This document shows, one piece after another, positions 36,638-44,988 of a stretch of 64,000 bases of DNA. Every line of letters starts with the position of its first letter. Within the stretch, counting starts at the first letter, position 1. The DNA comes from Candidatus Kapaibacterium sp. Lineage in GTDB: Bacteria; Bacteroidota; Ignavibacteria; Kapaibacteriales; UBA2268. The notes beneath the pieces were generated by a model. That model saw nothing but the letters and a program-made list of their open reading frames with translations, was not told the DNA's origin and did no database searches. A program made the position numbers and the translations under genes. The stretch spans positions 1 through 64,000 of the forward strand of contig JAPLFL010000123.1 of assembly GCA_026390695.1 (NCBI GenBank), written 5' to 3'.

Positions 36638-38551
36638 TCAAATTATATTGCTAATTAATTTTTTCTTGAAATATTCTTTCACTGCTGCTGCTACCCTTAT
36701 ATTTGATACTTTTTTAATTTCTTCGAAGGATAAGCTACTAATTATTTCAACAGAACCGAATTCCTTTAATAATTTAGCTGCAAAAATGGCTCCTATACCA
36801 TCTATTTCTGTCAACTCGGTTTGGAGTGTTCTTTTATCACGTAATAGCCTGTGAAAAGTTATCGCAAAACGATGTGCCTCATCGCGAACATGCTGCAGAA
36901 GCCTTAAACTGCTTGATGTTCTCGGAAGAATGATTGGTTCGGATTGTTCAGGTAAAAATACTTCTTCTAATCGCTTTGCAAGCCCAACGACCATAAGTTT
37001 TTCAAAAATTCCAAGATCACGTAAAACGGCAACGGAACTTGATAATTGCCCTTTTCCCCCATCAATTACAATAAGATCGGGAATTGGTTGGTTTTCTTCA
37101 ATCACCCGACTGTATCTGCGTCTGACGACTTCTTCCATTGTAGCGAAATCATCATTATGGCCAACGGTCTTATTTTTAAATTTTCTATAATCTGCTTTAC
37201 TTGGTTTACCGTTTTTAAAAACAACTACCGAAGAAACAAGCTCAGATCCCTGAATATGAGAATTATCAAAACATTCAATATGTATAGGTAGCCGTGGCAG
37301 CCGTAAATCACGCTGCAATGACAGCAATACGTGGGGAACGGCTTGTTCTCTTTTTTCATAGGCTGCTATATATTCTTTGAGAAGAAAATCCGCATTTGTA
37401 ATGGCCATCTCAACAATTTTCTTCTTATCACCAATCTTTGGAATTGCAACAGTTATACTCCTACCCTTACGTTTGGAGAGCCAATCAAGAATAAATTCAA
37501 GATCATCTGGCTCGTTCTGTAAAATTAATTCATTTGGAATAAACTCACTCTCAAGGTACCAACGCTCTAAGGTTCGAGTGATTATACTTTCATCTGACTG
37601 CGAATCGGCATTTGTGATGATAAAATGCCGCTTCCCAATTAATTTACCATCACGAATTTTAAGAATCAACGAACATGCTAAAGATTCATGTCGGGCTATC
37701 CCAAATACGTCCCGATCTACAGCCTCATTGGAAATTATCTTCTGTTTTGCTGAATATTCGCGTAATTGACCAAGTCGATTTCTGATGTTAGCCGCATCTT
37801 CAAACCTAAGTTCCACAGCTAAAGCCTCCATACCAGCTTCTAATTGTTTTTCAAGTTCACGGGTTCTGCCATTTAAAATTTGTTGTGCCTGATAAACTTT
37901 TTCGTTATAATTTTCTTTAGAAATAAACCCTTCGCAAGGCCCATCGCACTTTTTGATGTGATAATCAAGACAGATTTTAAATTTCTTATTAGATATTGAT
38001 TCCTCAGATAATTTTAAATCACAACTCCGAAATAGAAATATACTACGAAGTGTACGAAGCACAAATTTCATATATCTTGCATCAGTATAAGGTCCGAAAT
38101 ATTTGGAACCGTCACGAATCACATGACGTGTCGCAAATATTCTTGGAAACTCTTCGTTTGTTATCCTTATATACGGAAAAGACTTGTCATCACGTAGCAT
38201 AATATTGTATCTTGGCTTAAACTTCTTTATCAGAGTGTCTTCAAGAATAAATGCTTCTGCCTCAGAATCGACTAAGATAATCTCCAAATCAGCAATTTTT
38301 GCAATGAGTGCTTTTGTTTTAGCATCCACAGGACGTCCTTGCTGAAAGTAAGACCTGACGCGGTTTCTAAGGTTCTTAGCTTTCCCAATATAAATAATCT
38401 TTTCATCGGAATTTTTGAATTGATAAACGCCGGGATTCGTCGGCAATTCTGCTAACTTCTGTTTCAAAGCAGGATTTTCGAATTCTAATATTTCCGATTC
38501 AAATATCAAATTTTTCAAATTTAAAAAGCTACAATTTAATCCAAATTTCAT
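36638..38551 (-). CDS. uvrC: Excinuclease ABC subunit C
   Basis: A 637-residue nucleotide-excision-repair nuclease that makes both incisions after UvrAB loading. The GIY-YIG domain is near the N-terminus (NPGVYQFKNSDEKIIYIGKAKNLRNRVRSYF, key parts GVYQF and YIGKAKNLRNRV). A UvrB-interacting UVR motif lies at ~210-250. The C-terminal RNase H-like nuclease has ECFDNSHIQGS and DLIVIDGGKGQL, and a terminal helix-hairpin-helix region has ELTEIDGIGAIFAAKLL. Length is normal. The start at 38551 gives about 25 extra residues before the core, so a downstream start cannot be excluded. Confidence 0.93.
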   Translation of the reverse strand: MKFGLNCSFLNLKNLIFESEILEFENPALKQKLAELPTNPGVYQFKNSDEKIIYIGKAKNLRNRVRSYFQQGRPVDAKTKALIAKIADLEIILVDSEAEAFILEDTLIKKFKPRYNIMLRDDKSFPYIRITNEEFPRIFATRHVIRDGSKYFGPYTDARYMKFVLRTLRSIFLFRSCDLKLSEESISNKKFKICLDYHIKKCDGPCEGFISKENYNEKVYQAQQILNGRTRELEKQLEAGMEALAVELRFEDAANIRNRLGQLREYSAKQKIISNEAVDRDVFGIARHESLACSLILKIRDGKLIGKRHFIITNADSQSDESIITRTLERWYLESEFIPNELILQNEPDDLEFILDWLSKRKGRSITVAIPKIGDKKKIVEMAITNADFLLKEYIAAYEKREQAVPHVLLSLQRDLRLPRLPIHIECFDNSHIQGSELVSSVVVFKNGKPSKADYRKFKNKTVGHNDDFATMEEVVRRRYSRVIEENQPIPDLIVIDGGKGQLSSSVAVLRDLGIFEKLMVVGLAKRLEEVFLPEQSEPIILPRTSSSLRLLQHVRDEAHRFAITFHRLLRDKRTLQTELTEIDGIGAIFAAKLLKEFGSVEIISSLSFEEIKKVSNIRVAAAVKEYFKKKLISNII

Positions 38552-38668
38552 TCAAACACAATAATTTATTATATTAAATCGTCAATCATATTTAGTTTAA
38601 ATACAAATTATTTAACGCTAAATATTGTTTTAGGATTTACTAATTATTTAAAATTTTAGATATTATTT

Positions 38669-38986
38669 ATGCCAGTTTACTTATATAAATGCAAAACATG
38701 CGGACATGAATTTGACTATGAGCAAAGAATTACCGATTCAGCACTAACCAAATGTGTAAAAGAATTATGTTATGGTGAGTGTAAAGGTGAAGGAGACGTC
38801 ATCCGTAAAATCAGCAAGAATGTCGGATTAGTTTTCAATGGCAGTGGATTTTATTTGACCGATTATAAAAATAAAAAATCAGTTATAGCCAGTGGAGATT
38901 CTCAGAAATCAAATGGGTCTGCAAAAACAGAAACGACTGAGAAAGCTACTACGCCTATAAAAGCCAATGTATCCGAAAATAAATAA
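38669..38986 (+). CDS. FmdB-type zinc-ribbon protein
   Basis: A 105-residue protein. The N-terminus MPVYLYKCKTCGHEFDYEQR is diagnostic of the FmdB/CxxC_CxxC_SSSS family. The second cysteine pair is replaced by a longer Cys-containing insert (KCVKELCYGECKGEG) rather than a compact CP.CG knuckle. The pattern then continues GLVFNGSGFYLTDYKN, and a low-complexity Lys/Ser/Thr tail ends it. The role is unknown; FmdB proteins are thought to be regulatory or metal-binding. It is divergent from uvrC and 45 bases before the reading frame of the FAD/Fe-S oxidoreductase. Confidence 0.85.
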   Translation: MPVYLYKCKTCGHEFDYEQRITDSALTKCVKELCYGECKGEGDVIRKISKNVGLVFNGSGFYLTDYKNKKSVIASGDSQKSNGSAKTETTEKATTPIKANVSENK

Positions 38987-39031
38987 TATTTATTCATATT
39001 TCATCTCTATTTTTTATAAAAAATGAGCTGA

Positions 39032-41818
39032 ATCATCGCAACTCACCAACTTATATCGCAAGAACCTCTTGATTTATTAGCATCTTCAGTTAATGCCAGT
39101 AGTTATAGGATTATCCCGAATTCCGTAGCATATCCTGAAAATTTAGACGAAGTCAGAAGTTTGATAACTTTCGCCAAAGCTGATAAAAGACATTTAACTT
39201 TTCGTGCAGCCGCTACTTCCCTATCAGGGCAAGTTTGCGGGAATGATATCATTGTCAATCTTAACAAATATCCAAGCGGGTTTTATATTTCGGATAACGG
39301 GAAGCATGTTTTAAGCTCTGCTATGGCTATCGGTGGACAGATAAATTCCAAACTAATTAAATTTCAACGGAAACTCGGCCCAGATCCTGCTTCAATCAAT
39401 TCGTGTACTGTGGGTGGTATGCTCGCAAATAATTCAAGCGGGATGGCAAGTGGAATAAAATTTAATCCGTACAACACAGTTAAATCAATAAAATATTTAC
39501 TACCAAATGGATTATTGATAGATTCATCGAATACCGAACATAATAATTTATTAATGTGCCATGACAATATCGGGCTTGGGTTGCTGAGATTGAAGGATAT
39601 TATCAATACCGACATTAAAATAAAAAACAAAATTATTAATAAATATCAGATCAAGAATACTGTAGGTTATTCTCTAAATTCTTTTCTGGACTTTGATAGC
39701 CCTCTTGATATATTATCGCACCTAATGATAGGTTCCGAAGGTACACTTGGATTTATATCAGAAGTAGAATTTTATACCATAGCTCTCAAACCATACAAAA
39801 CAACCTTCCTCTGCATTTTTCCTGATATTAGTTTAATTAATAACTGTATCATAGCCTTGAGAGAGCTTGGAGCGGTTGCGATTGAATTGATGGACTCAAT
39901 TTCATTGCAGTCAGTGCAACATAATGTCGGTATGCCAAAAGATATCCTATCTGATCTTCCTAAACTGGCTTGCGGACTGCTTTTTGAGTTTTCCAATGAT
40001 TCTTCAGATAATTTATTAAATTTAGATGAAGCTGTTAGAAAAATAATATCTTCTTTTAATCCACTTAATGTGATAAGCTCAAGAGAGGCTCAGCAGCAGC
40101 AAAGATTATGGAAAATCAGACAAGGATTATTGCCTGCATTAGGCAAATCACGACAACTGGGAACAAGTGTAATAATTGAAGATTTGGCATTCAGATCGGA
40201 AGATTTTTCAAAAGCCTTCATCGATTTGAGATTATTGCTTGATAAATTTGATTATCACAAATCTGGCATTTATGGCCATGGAATGGACGGTAATGTGCAT
40301 TTTATCATCGCTGAGGATTTTTCAAATGATACACGGAAAGCAAATTTTGATAAATTTATAAATGAACTTTCTGAACTTGTCATTGATAAATATAATGGTT
40401 CTTTAAAGGCTGAACATGGCACTGGTCGCAGTATTGCTCCATTCGTTGAGAAAGAATGGGGTAAGGAATGTTATGATATTATCAAAGAGATAAAAATACT
40501 GATTGATCCATGTAATATTCTAAATCCCGATATCATCATTTCTGATAATCCACAGATTCATTTGGAGAATATTAAAGCATTGCCCATTTTAAATTCTGAG
40601 GCTGATAGCTGCATTGACTGCGGATATTGCGAACCAAGTTGTCCAAGTAAGAATTTAACTTTCTCTCCCAGACAAAGGATTGCATTATTACGAGATATGG
40701 CTTCCAATCACAGTATGATCGGTTTTTCAGATATTAAAAATGTTTCATATTATTTAGAACAAACTTGTGCTACCGATAGTTTATGTAAAGATGCTTGTCC
40801 AGTTGATATTGACACAGGTAATCTTATCAAAAAAATTAGAAATGAGAAACGGATCGGTTTGTCAAAGTTTGTTGCCGATTTAATAGCTTCTGAGCTTGAT
40901 CTCGGGGTTAGTGTAATTAAATTCATGTCACAATTCGAGAAATTAATTTCGAAAATTATTTCAAAAGAGAATGTAAACAGAATTATAAATCGTTTGAACC
41001 GCTCAACATTTTTTGAAATTCCACAATTAAATAATTTATTACAAACAGCCAGTAAAACTGCTCCTGTATTGGTTTATAACAGTAGTAAATTAGATCTGAT
41101 TTATTTTAAACCGTGTTTTTCAAGAATATTTACATCTGAGAATCATGATTATACAGATCCGGTTGAAGCACATTTGCTGCTTGCTACCAGAGCTGGTTTG
41201 AATATGAAGCTGATGAAAGAAAATTCGGATTTGTGCTGTGGTATGGCTTTTAGTTCAAAGGGATTCAAATCAGCATTTATTATTTCTGCAAATAAATTTG
41301 TAGATGAGTCTTTCAAGTCATCAAACGAAGGAGCTATTCCTGTTTTGATTGATTCTTCATCCTGTGCATTTACTATCAATAATTATACAAGTGAAATTCT
41401 GAGTTATGAAAATTATCAAAAATTCAAAAGTATGAAATTTATTGATTCAATTGATTTTCTATCAGATTATATTATTCCAAAAGTTAAAATTCGTAAATCA
41501 GATATGACTATAGCGGCTTTTGCTAATTGTGGCGCAAAGAAATCCAATAACGAAACAAAATTTTATTCAATTGCATCACATTGTTCAAATAATATTATTT
41601 CACCAGTAAGCAATGCCTGTTGCGGCTTTGCAGGAGATCGTGGATTAATCTTTCCCGAACTATATGGATCATCATTAAAGAACTTTTCGGATGAAATTAA
41701 TGTTGCTCAATCACTTATCGGAATTTCTTCAAATCTGCCATGCGAGTCAGCATTGGCTGATACTTGTAAAATTCCCTTTTATTCAATCGTCCAATTGATA
41801 GAAAAATTATCGAGGTAA
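39032..41818 (+). CDS. FAD-linked oxidase / Fe-S oxidoreductase fusion (D-lactate dehydrogenase-like)
   Basis: About 930 residues. An FAD-binding type 4 domain comes first (~40-240, with TVGGMLANNSSGMASG and GSEGTLGFISEVEFY), then an FAD-oxidase C domain (GIYGHGMDGNVHFI, AEHGTGRSIAPF). Two 4Fe-4S clusters follow (CIDCGYCEPSCPSKN and CATDSLCKDACP). Two CCG domains end it (DLCCGMAF and NACCGFAG). This order is typical of fused D-lactate or 2-hydroxyacid dehydrogenases that feed electrons to the respiratory chain. The start is unresolved. Homology-like sequence (SYRIIPNSVAYPENLDEV) lies before the first NTG codon (TTG at 39161). The frame extends to 39032, where ATG AGC TGA at 39023-39031 puts a stop two codons after the only ATG. 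ispF follows after 2 bases. Confidence 0.85.
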   Translation: MIATHQLISQEPLDLLASSVNASSYRIIPNSVAYPENLDEVRSLITFAKADKRHLTFRAAATSLSGQVCGNDIIVNLNKYPSGFYISDNGKHVLSSAMAIGGQINSKLIKFQRKLGPDPASINSCTVGGMLANNSSGMASGIKFNPYNTVKSIKYLLPNGLLIDSSNTEHNNLLMCHDNIGLGLLRLKDIINTDIKIKNKIINKYQIKNTVGYSLNSFLDFDSPLDILSHLMIGSEGTLGFISEVEFYTIALKPYKTTFLCIFPDISLINNCIIALRELGAVAIELMDSISLQSVQHNVGMPKDILSDLPKLACGLLFEFSNDSSDNLLNLDEAVRKIISSFNPLNVISSREAQQQQRLWKIRQGLLPALGKSRQLGTSVIIEDLAFRSEDFSKAFIDLRLLLDKFDYHKSGIYGHGMDGNVHFIIAEDFSNDTRKANFDKFINELSELVIDKYNGSLKAEHGTGRSIAPFVEKEWGKECYDIIKEIKILIDPCNILNPDIIISDNPQIHLENIKALPILNSEADSCIDCGYCEPSCPSKNLTFSPRQRIALLRDMASNHSMIGFSDIKNVSYYLEQTCATDSLCKDACPVDIDTGNLIKKIRNEKRIGLSKFVADLIASELDLGVSVIKFMSQFEKLISKIISKENVNRIINRLNRSTFFEIPQLNNLLQTASKTAPVLVYNSSKLDLIYFKPCFSRIFTSENHDYTDPVEAHLLLATRAGLNMKLMKENSDLCCGMAFSSKGFKSAFIISANKFVDESFKSSNEGAIPVLIDSSSCAFTINNYTSEILSYENYQKFKSMKFIDSIDFLSDYIIPKVKIRKSDMTIAAFANCGAKKSNNETKFYSIASHCSNNIISPVSNACCGFAGDRGLIFPELYGSSLKNFSDEINVAQSLIGISSNLPCESALADTCKIPFYSIVQLIEKLSR

Positions 41819-41820
41819 AT

Positions 41821-42306
41821 ATGGTAGGATTTGGTTTTGATGTACATGTACTTGCTCAGGGTGAGGATTTAATACTTGCCGGAGTCAAGATAGATGCTCC
41901 ATTCGGTACAATAGCACATAGCGACGGAGATGTAATTTTTCACGCATTATGCGATGCAATTTTAGGAGCTGCAGCACTCGGTGATATTGGAGAACATTTC
42001 CCTGATAACGATGCCCAATACAAGGACAGAGACAGTTCATATTTTGTTGTAGAGACAATGAAATTATTAACAAAGGAGAATTATGAATTAGTTAATATTG
42101 ATATTACTTTATTACTTGAAAAACCCAAAATACTCAGCTATAAAGCAGCTATGAAAGCCAATATTGCTAAATTATGCAATTTGTCTGAAAAAAGAGTCAA
42201 TATTAAAGCAACAACAAACGAAAATTTGGGTCATATTGGCCGTAGTGAGGGTGTTTCAGCATATTGTATTTGCGAAATACAAACTCTAACCCTCGAAAAA
42301 AATTAA
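41821..42306 (+). CDS. ispF: 2-C-methyl-D-erythritol 2,4-cyclodiphosphate synthase
   Basis: A 161-residue trimeric zinc enzyme of the MEP isoprenoid pathway. It converts CDP-ME 2-phosphate to the cyclic diphosphate with release of CMP. The metal ligands are in GFDVHVL (Asp, His) and the later His. AHSDGDVIFHALCDAILGAAALGDIGEHFPD (key parts HSDGDV and DIGEHFPD) and IKATTNENLG complete the family pattern. It begins 2 bases after the FAD/Fe-S oxidoreductase stop and 33 bases before lipA, so these three are probably one transcript although they do not share a pathway. Confidence 0.95.
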   Translation: MVGFGFDVHVLAQGEDLILAGVKIDAPFGTIAHSDGDVIFHALCDAILGAAALGDIGEHFPDNDAQYKDRDSSYFVVETMKLLTKENYELVNIDITLLLEKPKILSYKAAMKANIAKLCNLSEKRVNIKATTNENLGHIGRSEGVSAYCICEIQTLTLEKN

Positions 42307-42339
42307 ATAATATTTTATTTATTTACAATTAGTATAAAG

Positions 42340-43239
42340 ATGAGAATACATGAAAATATAAATGCGGTTGAGGTCTTCTCCGAAACCCGTACAAAAAGAC
42401 CGGATTGGCTCAAAGTACGCGCTCCGGGCGGTGAAAGTTATGCTGAAATCAGAACTTTGATGAGAAATAAAACTTTACATACAGTTTGTGAAGAGGCTCA
42501 CTGTCCGAACATCGGAGAATGCTGGATGCATGGAACCGCTACATTTCTTATTCTTGGTGACGTATGTACACGCTCCTGTGGCTTTTGTGCTGTAAAAACC
42601 GGCAAACCACCCATTCTTGATACAGAAGAACCACTGAGAGTAGCCGAATCAGTTATGAACATGAAACTTCATCATGCAGTTATTACGTCAGTAAACCGAG
42701 ATGAGCTTGAGGACGGCGGATCCTCTATTTGGGCTGAAACTATAAACGAGGTTCGCAGACTGAATCCAAATACAACTATCGAAGTATTGATACCAGATTT
42801 TAAGGGTGATATGATTGCTGTTCAACGTGTGATTGATGCCAGCCCGGATATATTTAATCATAATGTTGAAACAATCCCGAGATTATATAAAACTGTTAGA
42901 CCACAGGCTAAGTTTGAGCGTTCTCTTGATGTTCTTCGTTATGCAAAATATCATGGAATGCGCACTAAATCAGGTTTTATGGTTGGTTTGGGTGAAGAAA
43001 AAGAGGAAATTTTTGAAGTTCTGAGATTTTTGAAAGAAGCAAATATCGATATAGTTACAATAGGTCAGTATTTACGTCCTTCCAAGGATCATTTGCCCGT
43101 AGCTCGTTATGTTCATCCCGATGAGTTTAGCGAATACAAACAATATGGTCTGGGACTGGGTATTGAGCATATTGAATCCGCTCCTCTTGTTAGAAGTTCT
43201 TATCATGCAGAAAGAGCGGTTTTAGACAGTAGAAGATAG
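42340..43239 (+). CDS. lipA: Lipoyl synthase
   Basis: A 299-residue radical SAM enzyme that inserts two sulfurs into octanoyl-E2 to make the lipoyl cofactor. The SAM cluster motif is CTRSCGFC. The auxiliary cluster cysteines are in CEEAHCPNIGEC (CX4CX5C). LGDVCTRSCGFCAVKTGKP and the C-terminal VRSSYHAE (conserved RSSY) are family hallmarks. Length is normal. lipB was not found in the window. It converges with the MGMT-family gene, with 15 bases between stops. Confidence 0.96.
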   Translation: MRIHENINAVEVFSETRTKRPDWLKVRAPGGESYAEIRTLMRNKTLHTVCEEAHCPNIGECWMHGTATFLILGDVCTRSCGFCAVKTGKPPILDTEEPLRVAESVMNMKLHHAVITSVNRDELEDGGSSIWAETINEVRRLNPNTTIEVLIPDFKGDMIAVQRVIDASPDIFNHNVETIPRLYKTVRPQAKFERSLDVLRYAKYHGMRTKSGFMVGLGEEKEEIFEVLRFLKEANIDIVTIGQYLRPSKDHLPVARYVHPDEFSEYKQYGLGLGIEHIESAPLVRSSYHAERAVLDSRR

Positions 43240-43254
43240 ATGTTAAGGTTCATA

Positions 43255-43590
43255 TTATAGAAATAATGCGGCATCCGTGAAATGGCTCTGCATATTAACC
43301 TGATCACCTTTGAAAGTTATACCCTCGGATTCTAATAATTCCCGCATCATTTCAGGTGTGGCAAAATATTGTTTACCAGTTAATTCTCCATTTCGATTAA
43401 CAACTCGGTGACAAGGGATAGAATAATCCGCGGCTGCTGAATTTAATGCCCATCCAACCATTCTGGCTGACGATTTTAGTCCCAGACACTGAGCAATAGA
43501 GCCATAAGTTGTCACATACCCATAAGGAATTTTTTTCACTAATTCTAAAACTCTTAAGAAAAAATCTTTTTTATCTTTTTGCTTTTCCAA
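43255..43590 (-). CDS. MGMT-family DNA-binding protein (methyltransferase-like)
   Basis: A 111-residue protein equal to the DNA-binding C-terminal domain of O6-alkylguanine-DNA alkyltransferases. YGSIAQCLGLKSSARMVGWAL contains the helix-turn-helix and Arg finger region, and IPCHRVVNRNGELTG contains the alkyl-acceptor Cys motif PCHR. The short length and the RMVGWAL stretch resemble alkyltransferase-like (ATL) proteins, but ATLs have Trp or another residue instead of Cys. Here the Cys is kept, so it may be an active repair enzyme lacking the usual N-terminal domain. Confidence 0.85.
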   Translation of the reverse strand: MEKQKDKKDFFLRVLELVKKIPYGYVTTYGSIAQCLGLKSSARMVGWALNSAAADYSIPCHRVVNRNGELTGKQYFATPEMMRELLESEGITFKGDQVNMQSHFTDAALFL

Positions 43591-43625
43591 TTATATAATT
43601 CAATGAGTAAAAGATCAAAATTACT

Positions 43626-43633
43626 TAGTTTTG
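43626..43633 (+). promoter_or_regulatory. -7 element candidate upstream of the DegT aminotransferase gene
   Basis: TAGTTTTG matches TAnnTTTG, 38 bases before the ATG at 43672. A matching -33 element is not evident. Confidence 0.35.
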
Positions 43634-43671
43634 TAATCTTGTAAAACTTATTTTTTTAAATGATGAATAAA

Positions 43672-44835
43672 ATGAATGTTCCTTTGTTAGATCTGAAGTT
43701 ACAGTATCAATCTCTTAAATCCGAAATAGAACCGGTTCTGATGCGGGTTGCAGAGTCTCAAGCTTTGATTTTAGGTGAAGAAGTTGTTAAATTAGAAAAG
43801 TCGATTGCCGAGTATTGTGATTGTAAGTATGCAATTGGTGTATCCAGTGGTACCGATGCTTTGCTTGCTGCTCTTATGGCTCTTGAAATTGGTGCTGGTG
43901 ATGAAGTAATCCTTCCTGATTATTCATTTTTTGCAACTGCGGGAGTAGTAGCTCGTTTAAATGCTAAACCTGTATTTGTAGATAGTGAACCTGAAAGTTT
44001 TAATATCAATCCTTCTTTGATTGAAAAGTATATTAACAAAAATACAAAAGCTATTATTCCTGTTCATTTATATGGTCAGGTTGCGGCAATGAATGAAATT
44101 CTCGAAATTGCTAATAATCATGGAATACCCGTAATCGAAGATTGCGCGCAGTCTATCGGTGCACAATATTTTGATGGTAGGAAATGTGGATCAATTGGCT
44201 TGATGGGTTGTTTCTCTTTTTATCCTACAAAAAATTTAGGAGGTTTTGGTGATGGTGGTATTATCACAACTAATGATGAAAAATTAGCAACTAAACTACG
44301 TCAGATGAGAAATCACGGCATGGAGCCTAAATATTATCATTCCTTTATTGGTGGTAATTTCAGATTGGATGCTATTCAAGCTGCGGTTTTGAATATTAAA
44401 CTCCCTCATCTTGAAGATTGGCATGAAGCCAGAAGGAGAAACGGCGAATTATATACAAAGCTGTTTATTGAGAAAGGGCTGTCATCGGAAGCAGGTTTTC
44501 AGAGTTTTGATGACGAGAATAAAGTTCTCATCCCCAAAGCAATTTATCAAGAATCAGGTGTTAAAAATTATCATATTTATAACCAGTATTGCCCAAGAAT
44601 ACAAAAACGTGATGAATTGCGTCAGTTTCTGTCTGAGAATAACATTGGATCTGAGATATATTATCCGGTTCCATTCCACAATCAACCATGTTTTGCAAAG
44701 TTTTCAGGAGATGGATCAGAATTTCCGGTCTCCAATGCACTTTCATCTCAAATGATTGCATTACCGATTTTCCCTGAATTAACTGCAGATCAAATCAGTT
44801 ATGTTGTGGATGTGATTTCGGAATTCTTTAAATAA
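43672..44835 (+). CDS. DegT/DnrJ/EryC1/StrS family sugar aminotransferase
   Basis: About 387 residues, PLP-dependent. The start at 43672 (MNVPLLDLKLQY) fits the family N-terminus; an in-frame ATG at 43660 would add four residues. Conserved features are GVSSGTDALLAALMAL, EDCAQSIGAQY (cofactor-binding Asp) and FYPTKNLGGFGDGG with the PLP-binding Lys. The family transaminates nucleotide-activated keto-sugars, for example in making 3- or 4-amino-deoxy sugars for surface glycans. It stands alone: no other nucleotide-sugar gene is next to it, so the product sugar cannot be assigned. Confidence 0.88.
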   Translation: MNVPLLDLKLQYQSLKSEIEPVLMRVAESQALILGEEVVKLEKSIAEYCDCKYAIGVSSGTDALLAALMALEIGAGDEVILPDYSFFATAGVVARLNAKPVFVDSEPESFNINPSLIEKYINKNTKAIIPVHLYGQVAAMNEILEIANNHGIPVIEDCAQSIGAQYFDGRKCGSIGLMGCFSFYPTKNLGGFGDGGIITTNDEKLATKLRQMRNHGMEPKYYHSFIGGNFRLDAIQAAVLNIKLPHLEDWHEARRRNGELYTKLFIEKGLSSEAGFQSFDDENKVLIPKAIYQESGVKNYHIYNQYCPRIQKRDELRQFLSENNIGSEIYYPVPFHNQPCFAKFSGDGSEFPVSNALSSQMIALPIFPELTADQISYVVDVISEFFK

Positions 44836-44988
44836 TGATAAAATTTAAGTGATTTATAATTTATTGGATTTTTAAGAATTTAATTTGACCATAAATATAA
44901 GAGCTAATGGTAATTTTATTTTTCACATTCGAGGGATGATAAAATTTTTCATAATTTAGTGTTTTGTAAAACTAATTATATAATAAAA

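Noticed and set aside
39161-41818. The TTG at 39161 as the true start of the FAD/Fe-S oxidoreductase
   Set aside because: It would remove sequence (SYRIIPNSVAYPENLDEV) that fits the start of the FAD-binding domain. I therefore extended the coding call to 39032 and reported the TGA as a finding.
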